Below, piece after piece: positions 38,226-47,650 of a DNA stretch of 64,000 nt. Each line of letters begins with the position of its first letter. Positions within the stretch are counted from its first letter, which is position 1. The notes under the pieces were generated by a model that was not told where the DNA came from, ran no database searches, and was given only the letters and a program-made list of their open reading frames with translations. The DNA lies in NCBI GenBank assembly GCA_015501585.1, contig JADNRY010000289.1, forward strand, positions 1 to 64,000, read 5' to 3'. This DNA comes from Rhodocollybia butyracea. Taxonomy: Eukaryota; Basidiomycota; Agaricomycetes; Agaricales; Omphalotaceae. The position numbers and the translations under genes are program-made.

Positions 38226-39362
38226 CCCAGTGAAAAGCCGCACCGAGCTGATCTGGGAATTTCCGGCATATCCGAGTAGCGCTGGGTAGCGCTGGGCAGG
38301 TCTGTGTACAGCTGGCCAAATGAGGGGCAAATTTTGTTTCAATTCAATCCATGTTACACCCGTGAGAGATATATTCTGAATAATCAAGTTCGAGTTTGAG
38401 CTAGTAGCGCCGTGTGCAACTTTTGAGCTCAAGTATTTGAGTTAGTCTTTCGCTTTGTCTTTGTCGCTCCAACTCAGAGTCCCAAATTTCCGGCCCGGCC
38501 CAACATGTGATAAGCTTCGACACTTGAAAAAAAATTCCATCGCTCTTTCTCTCTTCACTGCCATTTCAACTTCTCCAAGTTAAGGCTCTGTGCAAGCTGG
38601 CTCAAATTCTCGAGATTTACTCTTCAACATATCCTCAACCCACTTTAAACTCTTGACTCAAGCATGGATTCATTGGGCTAGGCTATTCCCAAGGTGAGCT
38701 ATTTTAACTTTTTCTTGAATAATCTCTTGAACAAATTTTTTTTTTTTGATTAGCTCTCGCTGGTTCGTTGATGTCGTATCACGCTGGTACGCCGCATTCT
38801 ACCACTTTCATCTTTTCCTCTATACGTCAAAGGTGAGCTATCAGTCTTTGGATAACCTTCTCTCGCTGTAGCCCGTTAGCCTCTCAGAGTTGTTTCAACA
38901 AGTCAATATCCCACTGTGCCAACATGTCATATAACACTTGTAACCATGCACTGTAGATGTAGCACTGCCCTTACACATGTTTCTCTGTAGTCAGCTTAAT
39001 GTATGTATATGTAGTATGTGTCATATTCGTACGTATTCGTAGTAGTTGATATCTCAATACATTCACTCGGACCATCCCAGACCATCATAATTTCAGTAAT
39101 ATGTAATAAGTATTATGTGCAGCTAAGCCCAGATGATCCCAGATGATCCCAGAGAAACTCAATTGTATAGAAAAACCAAATTTTCATTTTCAGTGTGATT
39201 TTGGTCAGATATACCCAGATATACCCAGACCAGCCCAGACCACAACATAGGAAACGGCCAAATTCTGGGATTATCCGCAAGACGGATAATCCCAGTTCAT
39301 CCCAGATATTCCCAGCACATGTCGGCACATGTCAGCTCAGGCCGGCGGGGGTTTTCACTGGG
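38226..39362. mobile_element. Nested non-autonomous TIR element (hAT-like)
   Basis: An 1137-base element inserted in the left arm of the outer transposon. Perfect 11-base terminal inverted repeats CCCAGTGAAAA / TTTTCACTGGG. It is flanked by a direct TTTCAGG on each side (38219-38225, 39363-39369). The right arm of the outer element shows the empty site, TTTCAGGGCCGG, with a single TTTCAGG. The interior near both ends is rich in CCCAGAT / CTGGG words. No coding region is seen. The 7-8 base duplication fits hAT best. Confidence 0.75.
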
Positions 39363-40266
39363 TTTCAGGGCCGGTTAGTTATGTAACTTACCATATCTGG
39401 TAGAGCCAGGTCTCGACTCTGTCATGTGACTAGTGACATGACAATATGACCGAGAATCGTGACCTCGGGTGATCACCGATCGGCCGACGGCTATCCCGCT
39501 GGCAAGTGGTCAAGTCCCTCTGGTGCAACTGAGACTCGGGCAAGCATTCATTCAGTTGCCAAGTGACACAGCTTAAGGACATTTCGAGCTGGCAGTTTTT
39601 CTCTTTTTATCACCAGTTTGTACAAGCAAAACTTGAGCTTGACTTGAGCAAAACCCCTTACTGCCAATGTTCACTCCTTTTCTTACCATAGTATCTACTT
39701 GTACATGTAACCATACACCTCACATTTCAATCTCATGGGCCATCAAGGCCGGTTTTGGATATCCATGCCAGCAAACTGTTGTTGTAAAGGGGGAAAATTC
39801 AGATACAAGCTACGCTCATCCTCCAAATGTGGGGACAAAAGCACACCAGAGGGTAGAGATGGGTAAAGCCCTGGGTCAACAACCCGATGGGGTCTCATTC
39901 CATAAAACTAGGTACTTATATACCATACAATTGTATACTACACTACATAAGGGAATTGACTTGCTTTAAGTCCAGGCAAGTCATTATGAGTCATTTAGAA
40001 TCATTGCACAGTCAATGACTCAATGCACAGTAACTATGTACTACAAATGAGTCAATGCAATATTGACACACTATGACTCCAGTCCATATGAGTCAGTCCA
40101 GGTTTGTACACGGAGGCACTTGCAAATATTCCAATCCAAATTCCTACACAAACTTGCGAAGACGATCAAGAAGATGATTAGATTCAATGGTGGGCGCTTA
40201 GCCGTAGGCTGATAACTAGATTCTCACGTATATCTTATCCTCCAGATCAGATATGCCTGAAGATGA

Positions 40267-40295
40267 GATATGATATGATATGATATGATACGATA
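40267..40295. repeat. GATAT microsatellite
   Basis: About five to six copies of the pentamer GATAT in the interior of the outer transposon, the last imperfect (gatacgatat). Confidence 0.7.
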
Positions 40296-40665
40296 TAATT
40301 ACACGGCTCGCTCAGCCGTTCGATCAAGCAGGATAGCCGAAATACCCGAGGTCACGGTCCTACTGTCATGTGTCGTTGCTCACTAGTCACATGACAGAGT
40401 CGAGACCTGGCTCTACCAGATATGGTAAGTTACATAACTAACCGGCCCTGAAAACTAACTTGCGAGAAATTGACCAATGTCAGAACTTGCGAGAAATAGA
40501 CACTTAGCCGAACTTGCGAGAAATAAAGTAAACTTGAATACAACTTGCGAGAAATTGGATGATTGAACTTGCGAGAAATTGACACTTATTTGAACTTGTG
40601 AGAAATTGTATGATACAACTTGCGAGAAAATGACAATGTAATTATTCACACTTTTGAACAGCATA

Positions 40666-40725
40666 GTGGATAGTCAAAGCGTGGATAGTCAAAGCGTGGA
40701 TAGTCAAAGCGTGGATAGTCAAAGC
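40666..40725. repeat. 15-base tandem repeat, four copies
   Basis: Four perfect copies of gtggatagtcaaagc, starting at the base after the right TA of the outer transposon. Confidence 0.9.
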
Positions 40726-41483
40726 TGTTCATCACAGCTTCCAAATCGGGCATTTTCTACTTCCGATCAACGATTTTAATTTCTTTCGCATCCGCCGTAA
40801 AACACGACCGTCGACAATACTCTTTCTTGTATGCGGGCATAGGAAGTTTATATACTTGTGGTGTATATCCATACTGGCAAAACATGTCTAGCTTCATAGC
40901 AAGTTCTTGAGATATATATGCCAATATAGTAAAGTACTGCACAAGTACACCATGCCAGAAACTCCAAGGCACTCTCAGTCCTCCTGACCGGGCCTGTTTA
41001 CCCAGACAAAGGACCGGTTCTTGTGGTTATCCCTTACCACATTGCCAGTGCTAAGTTCATATTCGAACATCGACGCACCTGAAAGTACCAATAGAGATAT
41101 CTTAGTAAAGAGAAAAGTAGGCGAAAAAAGCCACTATCCTGCTGGATGGAGCACGGGTATGCGAGAGGAAAAAATGCGAACTTCTAAAAGCAGTGTGAGC
41201 GCGGAGACGATACTCTGAGACGACGAAAAGACGACGATGATGGATGATGGCAGTTGGTAAAGACAAAAGTAACAGAAAAACGATGTGTACGCGGGGGTAG
41301 CTTGTCAGTGTCTATGATAACTTGAACACAACAACGCAGCCAGGTCGTAAAGCTCAACAGTCTGTACTTTTCTGCTAGTTCCAGAAAAAGACCTAGGAAA
41401 AACTCCTGGATCTCAATAGCTTAGAGCATGTGCCGCAATAAAATAAGGAGCGAAAGCAGAAGCCGGATCAAACCCATGGGTAT
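40726..41483. other. Remnant region, no firm gene
   Basis: Lies between the transposon junction and the phosphatase fragment. A minus-strand frame at 40757-40972 has protein-like composition (QYGYTPQVYKLPMPAYKKEY) but no recognised family and no clear start. From about 41219 the sequence matches the 3' flank of the intact phosphatase gene (near 47310 onward). Confidence 0.3.
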
Positions 41484-41640
41484 CTACGAAGTCTCCCGTA
41501 CGACTGCGACTATTGTTGTGACACTGCGAAAAAAATTATAGGTATTGAATAGGGCTGCTGAGGACGTTTTCAAGGGAAGAAAAAAGAAGAGAAAACACTC
41601 ACTCTCAAAAGGACTCGCTCTTCTCCTATTCATCATGCCA
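41484..41640 (-). pseudogene. 3' fragment of PTC7-type phosphatase gene
   Basis: Truncated duplicate of the end of the gene at 47651-49711. It retains NRRRASPF, an intron with a GTGAGT donor, and the last exon reading VTTIVAVVRETS then TAG. The penultimate exon (REGMFFRGG in the intact copy) is missing and nothing 5' of NRRR remains. Part of the decayed left block of the segmental duplication. Confidence 0.75.
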
Positions 41641-42118
41641 ACATCATGCACTGTCGCCAGCGAGGATGTTCAAGTCGACTTCTTCTGGTCGGACAGAGGC
41701 GGGACCGGATTCTGTACGCAGTTTATTGTGTAATCCAGGAAAGTCGACAGCTACACGAGGAGTGAAAGCATTTCGACCACAAGACGAGCAGAGAGGCATG
41801 ATTACCAAGATACGATGCTCTCCCTCTCCCTCAAATTTATTTACCACATGGATATGCACTCCGCAAAAGATATCTGATATGCTGATTCCGACCAAAGAAA
41901 GTTGTAATTGGAGATTCTAAGCCTTAATACACTCCATCTGTAGATATCAGTAAAGTTAAAGTACAGTCCGAGTTCATGCGAAAGGAAACCCCATCCGGAA
42001 GGTTTCGGGTTCGACGGAATGTGGATGTGGGCCGTGTCTTTTCAAAACGCATTGCTTTTGAATGAGATGTGAATACAGAAGATCCCCGTGAGATGATTAC
42101 ATCTATCCTACTGGCACA

Positions 42119-43745
42119 CTACGAATCCCTTAAATCCGGACGATCAAGCCTCCATGGAACTATGGGGTCCCACCGAGCCTGCGTACCCCGAAGCACATCG
42201 GTGAACCTATCTCCAGAGATTCGCACCTCAGACCACGAGCGACACCCATCTGAAAACATCTCAATCGTTGGACAATAAACACGAAACAGTCGCGCCGTGT
42301 TCCATCCATTGTAATCATAGAAATCTTTCTCAACCTTCACAGATAAACGTAATAGCTCCGCATCCTCTTCAAAAACCTGTTCCAACCTGGCTCGGTCAAG
42401 ATTCGGGGTGTGAACGATACTTAGCTGACACTCAATCTCTGCTTGCCTTTCAAAAACCAACATTGATCTGGGAAGGTTGGTAGCGAGGTGGAGCAGGTTC
42501 CAGCTAAAGTACCGCAGCCGGGTGAGGCGCGCAAAACGCCGTGCGTATTCCCAGGTTGGATGGCGCCAGGGTGATGATCGAGCTTGACGCTTGCTTGTAC
42601 CTCGGTAAAGGGATAGCTCGAGAATGTTGGGGAAGAAATCAGCAATGTTCTCAAATAACGCAAGGTCTGTATTCTGAAGGCCAACAAGGATGAGAACTTC
42701 TAACGCAGCGTTTCCGGAATGAAGAGCCTCCAGTAAGTCGATGACGACGCTGTCAGAGAGACCAAAGCAGGTATGGATTTTGAGGTGTGTAAGAGGGAAT
42801 GAGATGGCACTATTGGTGGCAGAGAGCTTCTGGAACGAGTCTGTCAAAAATTGCACATCGACATAGTGAGATAAGAATAATCGTTGTAAAGTCTTGAACA
42901 TGGCGAGAGGGGAAGCGGAATCTACGCTAAGTAGAGATGGAATTGGAGGGCTCCACAAGGTTTCACGAGGGGGGCTGAGGTAGTGGAAGGTGAGAAGATT
43001 TGGAAAAAGAATAAGAAAGAGCCAAGCGAGTTCATCGGAAGGCTGCTGAAAATCAACAGAGTATGAAGATAGTTCAACGAATTGCACCTGACCGCAAGTC
43101 GGCAGCTCATTCTCTATGATTGCTCGAGTAAGATCGTCGTGCTGCATAGAGTAACTCAGTATGATGGATTGTAAATGAATGAGGTGAGCCAGAGTTTGCA
43201 TCAAGCTGCAGGTTATGTCCAGGTTTGAGAGATCTAAAACTCTAACATTGCGCACGAGAGCGATAGTTTCATTCAGAGAGGAAGTGATAGGAGGGAGAAA
43301 GGTTTTGCCATCGAGAATGTGAGGCGTAAAAGAACCATCGAGAGTTTGTGAGAATAGCCTCCCAAAATTCCGAAACATTAATTCATCAACTGTCATCAAA
43401 AGATCCGGCCGCGTTCGCAAGAAACATGAATATTGCAGAAAACGAGTCCGAGCCTTCAAGCTCAAGGCTTGCGGTTCTAGACCCTCTCTGATCTGGTTGA
43501 AGTCAGTAGTCTTTAGGCCAAGAGAAAGACTCTGGAGGAACGAAATAGATTAACATCATTAACAATAAAGAAGGAGCAGAACTTGCCTTGAAAGTGTACG
43601 GATGCCCAAGTTGATAGAGTCTTTTGTTTGTGGCCGAAAGAAGTCGCGCGTATTCCAGCGATGCCACGCTGAGTATCAAGTCTAGTACCTCTGTCGGTAG
43701 ATCCAGAAGACATAGCTTCTGGATTTTGGGTCCGTCCGAGTGCAA
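42119..43745 (-). CDS. F-box / leucine-rich repeat-like protein
   Basis: Likely SCF substrate adaptor. Exon 1 has the F-box (LCLLDLPTEVLDLILSVAS, ARLLSATNKRLYQLGHPYTF). The intron at 43532-43586 is GC-AG (AAG|GCAAGT). Exon 2 has about 460 residues with LRR-like spacing: VRVLDLSNLDITCSLMQTL, HLQSIILSYSM, LTHLKIHTCFGLSDSVVIDL, ALEVLILVGLQNTDLALFEN and ILELSLYRG. It ends WRLDRPDLRDS. In the F-box frame there is no ATG in reach; ATG-TCT lies one base out of frame just upstream, so a missing T near 43744 may hide the true start. Substrate unknown. Confidence 0.7.
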
Positions 43746-43895
43746 GACATGTAACTGACACGTCCGTTCTGTGGAATGGACCTTATCATAGAGAGAACCG
43801 ATCCATGATTATCAACAGCAAGACGAACCCGTTTGCTTAACAACGGAATTGAAGTCGATTCTCCGCGGGATCTTCCATTTCCGACGGAAATCCTC

Positions 43896-44391
43896 CTAAT
43901 CTTCTTTCCTGATCTTGTAGAAAGGCTGTTTATGCAAGAAACCGTCTTCGTCTTCTTCCTGGACTAATGAGATACGAGCCGTATACTTGACGCGGAAGAC
44001 ATCATTGAAGAAAGCCTGCCAAAGAGGCTTGAGCTCGTTGAGCCTTGTTTGGTGTCGACCCGTAAGGTCAAGATTGCCCTGTCAAACAGAATCAGAGACA
44101 CTGAACCAAAGAAATAACCAAGCCACGCACCTTTAGAAAACCCTCGATGATGTAAAAAAAGCGAAAGTACTGGTAGATCCGAAAGTAGTCTGGATCTCGG
44201 TCGTACTCGGATATGTCCTCATCTAGAGTAACTGGTATTGGGTTTGCATTGTCGCGTTCAGATTCAGGAAGCCGATGATAGTTGCTGATTTGAGCTTCGT
44301 ATTCGAGGTCATCATAAGCCCGCAGCTCTGGCCACCTCCAATTGATGAAGGAGTTCTTGCCCCGGTTTTCTATGAGAGAATGTGGGTCCAT
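43896..44391 (-). CDS. Small conserved-looking protein, unknown
   Basis: Two exons. Exon 1 runs from MDPHSLIENRGKNSFINWRW to FFYIIEGFLK. After a short intron, exon 2 reads GNLDLTGRHQTRLNELKPLW, QAFFNDVFRVKYTARISLVQ and ends YKIRKED with TAG. About 145 residues, rich in Tyr, Phe, Arg and Asp, no signal peptide or membrane segment. The continuous splice-joined frame supports a real gene. I do not recognise the family. Confidence 0.55.
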
Positions 44392-44609
44392 GACGGTTCA
44401 GAGAAATCGCGTGGGCGACGGGCGTCACATATTTCACGGCCACGTGATAGAGTACTTAGCGGGTCACGGTGTCACGTAACGTTATCAAACTCGAAACGAC
44501 GAAAATCTGTTAAGAATTTGAAAGTCTGTGAGGACGACAAGACTTGAATGGAGAGGGGCTAATCTAAAAGCCAAAGTATCCTGAATCCATGATGCATTAG
44601 TGTTTAAGA

Positions 44610-44885
44610 ATGATCAAGAATGATGATGCTCAGCTATGCTCAAGGATTCGACGACTAAAGGACGACAAGCTCATTTACTACTTTGATGAAGAGTATCCAA
44701 CTCCTATAGAGCTCCATTTTCGACGCATGCCCCATCTAGAAGTACCGGCACTTAAATCGTCAGGCTGTTACTGTGAGTACACGCTATCCGAATGGACGAG
44801 CCTTGCTAGATCTGTGTTGGAATATTGGTCGCTCGAGTCTGAAATGAAACAAAATAATCTACGGGAAACAAGTTACACCAGTTGA
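44610..44885 (+). CDS. Possible small gene or gene remnant
   Basis: Open frame of 91 residues with protein-like composition (FDEEYPTPIELHFRRMPHLE, CYCEYTLSEWTSLARSVLEY). No family recognised. The end resembles a stretch near 35725-35760 (gtctgagatgaaaca), at the edge of the segmental duplication, so it may be a duplicated remnant. Confidence 0.3.
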   Translation: MIKNDDAQLCSRIRRLKDDKLIYYFDEEYPTPIELHFRRMPHLEVPALKSSGCYCEYTLSEWTSLARSVLEYWSLESEMKQNNLRETSYTS

Positions 44886-45009
44886 ACCATTGGTTAAAAT
44901 TATTCATCAAGTCCAATTTTTTTTTTACCTCTGATGCCAAAAAAGGAAACTCAAAATCACTATGAGGTGTCTACAATCCAAAAAAAAACTAGGCTAGCTA
45001 AACGACGAC

Positions 45010-47205
45010 AGAAGATATTCACAATCCTGGAGGGCCGGACATATGCTCGACGATAAATCTAGATATTTTGGATTTAATCCACACCATCTCACCCTACAAC
45101 TCGACCCAACTCACCTAGTAGGATCATACTTCATGTATGTCTTCTTCATAAACTCATAGTCTCCGTATGTCTCATAGACATTCTGCCTTTTGTCACATTC
45201 GTTCATGAAGAAGGGAAAACCAGGCGAACGGTGTAGTCTAGATAGAAATGGTAAGAATCAGCGGAGGTTAAAAGGGAGAATAGATATACTGGTTCAGAAA
45301 CAGCAATTTTGCTTCGTCGGCTTCTGCCGGTGGTTGCGCAACACCGAGCGTCAATTGCTCCCCAAGATTCAGCGCGACGTAGCCCCCGAGTGGAGCATCT
45401 ATAGCATTCCCACCTCTCGCTCTACCTGCCTCAATCTGAGATGACGGTATGGGTGTGAAAATAAGATTTGTGAAGAAATACGCCCCAGTTCCAGCAACTG
45501 CCTGGGTAAAGTTGTCCCAGTGAGCCCGAGCATCATGGTACATCTGAATATCTTCAGCTGACGAAAAGACCCCCGCTCCGAACGTCTCTCCGCTTCCACT
45601 GTTGTTGCCTGCCGGAGTAGTGTTGAGAACTTCGAGATAGCTAAGCTGAGTGATGTTCGATGTCGAGGCAGGGATCGATAAAAGTTCCCCGAATATGCTG
45701 GATGGAAGAGTGGTCATGTTTGTGTCTGTTACGTTGTAGAACAGCTCGACTTGGGCGATTGGCGTAATTTCTCCCGAAACAATCACATTGATCAATGCTA
45801 CCAAAAGAACTTAAGATGCAGCAGGTAAGCTACGATTCAGAAGAGCAATGTATATGACCTACCGGCCCTGGGGTCGTTAACAGTTTGAACATAATGTGCT
45901 GTAGCATTGATCACTGCGTCCACAGACGAGCCTGGGTACTGTAACACTAACCATGAGTGAAGCCAAACCGATACTAAGTCCGGATCAACGTACAAAGATG
46001 GTTCCACCAATCCACGGTTTATCCGCGCTTGTTCCTGTGTGCACTGCATACAACTCGTACTTAGTCACTATTCCGTACCGATTTCCACCTCCCTTCAGAG
46101 CGCGAAACAGGTCCGCATACTCATTGTCCACGGTCGCTATAACAAGCGTGCCATCTACTAGGACAACGTCAAGACTTTTGATGTTATCAGCTCCGAATCC
46201 ATGAGCTGGGGAAAGAAAGCTTAGTCCGCCTCCAAGGAGAAGACCTGTTCCAACGGAGCTGAAAGAACACAGTAGGCATCAGGAGGGGTAAAACATTTGT
46301 AAAGTCCGAGGATGGACTACCTTGCCCGACCGCCAACGGGGGCCACACCAAAAGGCTCCATTGCACTTGTTGCTTCTCCCCAAGTTAATCCTGGTTCCAC
46401 GGAAATAGTGTCTGTTCCTTGGTTGTACGATATGTTGTTCATTTGCGAGAACAAGATTAGAACACCACCCTGGGAGCTTCGAATCGAGATGTATCAGCAA
46501 GGATCCATATCAAAACGACATAATAAACAGTCTCACTTGTCCCATCCTTCCATGGCGCTGTGACCTCCGGCTTGGACTGCATACCGTGCATCGAACCGGA
46601 AGATGGCTTTCATAGCCACTTGTACATCTGAGGTCTCCAGAGGGAAGACAATGCAAGCAGGCCGGAGCTGCGCGTTCGCAAGGTTCCAAGCTCCAGTTGC
46701 GCCGGCTTCAAATTGGGGCCCAGAAGATTGGACTTTGATAGGACCAAGGAAATGTTCGATAGAGGAGCAAGCCCTTGTAGCATTTTGATCCTGAGCGAAG
46801 GACAGCGTAGCTGCCAGCAGCATTTGGATCAATAAGTAAGCCTTCATGCTTGGGATAGCACCAAATTGAATTTCCGGTTTCCTTCGAGCTGTTGTAGGAG
46901 GAGCGGAGGAAAGAAGGAAGGCGCTTGAGGAAGGGATAACTGGGACGCGGTTTTGAGCAACAGCGGGATTGAGCAACAGCGGGATCTCGCTCAAATGGCG
47001 TCTCGCTCAAATGGTGGCCCCGCCACACTGGATGCGCGAGGAGGACGGTATATTGACAAAGCATCGGCTCCACGGTCTCTCTGATAGTACTGTAGCGATG
47101 CATGGTTTCCCGTCGCATCTAGGTCTAAACTTGAAGTCTCAGCCGAACCGCGCCGACGTTCAGAAAAAGGGGGGCGATTCCACCGATGAAAGCAACGCTA
47201 GATAC
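45010..47205. repeat. Segmental duplication, right copy (oxidoreductase block)
   Basis: Direct partner of 35815-37945. It carries the intact oxidoreductase and continues into the intact phosphatase gene, so this is probably the ancestral arrangement. Confidence 0.8.
45111..46847 (-). CDS. Secreted FAD-linked oxidoreductase (BBE/PCMH type)
   Basis: Flavoprotein of the berberine-bridge/6-hydroxynicotine-oxidase type. Signal peptide MKAYLLIQMLLAATLSFAQ. PCMH FAD-binding domain: LRPACIVFPLETSDVQVAMK, VQAGGHSAMEGW (the His is the usual covalent flavin site), ISVEPGLTWGEATSAMEPFG, APVGGRA, LLLGGGLSFLS, GFGADNIKSLDVVLVDG and a FRALKGGGNRYGI stretch. The C-terminal BBE-type motif is around ETYGDYEFMKKTYMKYDPTR. 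Many N-glycosylation sites. The second Cys used for bicovalent FAD is not evident. Introns join in frame. A longer in-frame 5' extension exists, but the signal peptide sets the start. The substrate is unknown. Confidence 0.85.
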
Positions 47206-47650
47206 CATTAGAATGAGTATGTACCAAGTACTCAGTGCTATAGGTCCTCGTCAGAACCCTGCTTCCAGACCTAGTCTCGAGAAGACGGGAGCGAGCTTAT
47301 AAAAAGCAGCGAGACGATGAAGAGACGGCGATGAGGGTAAAAGGATAGGATAAGTTAGCCTGAGATTATGTTACGCAGTAGCTGCATGTTACAATAAGTT
47401 ACTAAAGTAGATAAACGCGACCAAAAATCCAAAAATCCAAAATATCCGGGACTCGACGATGGTAGTTGGTATGTAAGACAAAAGTAACAGAGAAATGATG
47501 CGTTACATGGGGGTGTGCCTGTCTATGATAACAAAGCAGCTCGTAAAGCTCGACAGTCTGTACTTTTCTGTGTGCTAGTCCCAAGGAGAGAGACCAAGGT
47601 CAATAGTATGTGCCGGAAGAAGATAAGGAGCAGAAGCCCATGGGGGGTAT

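Larger units (their letters stand above)
38009..40663. mobile_element. Non-autonomous TIR transposon with 284-base arms, host of a nested element
   Basis: Inverted arms: the left arm is 38009-38225 continued at 39370-39436, the right arm is 40380-40663. By eye they are identical over all 284 positions. Ends read TGCTGTTCAAAAGTGTGAA and are directly flanked by TA on both sides (38007-38008, 40664-40665). Each arm holds seven copies of TTTCTCGCAAGTT at irregular spacing; copy two has A for G (TCTCACAAG) in both arms. Without the nested element the length is about 1.5 kb. No transposase is encoded. The identical arms point to a recent insertion. The TA target site suggests a Tc1/mariner-type mechanism, but the long repeat-filled arms are unusual for that group. 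Confidence 0.8.

Noticed and set aside
41644..41920. Two overlapping open frames next to the phosphatase fragment
   Set aside because: They read in opposite directions with no recognised domain and lie in decayed duplication sequence.
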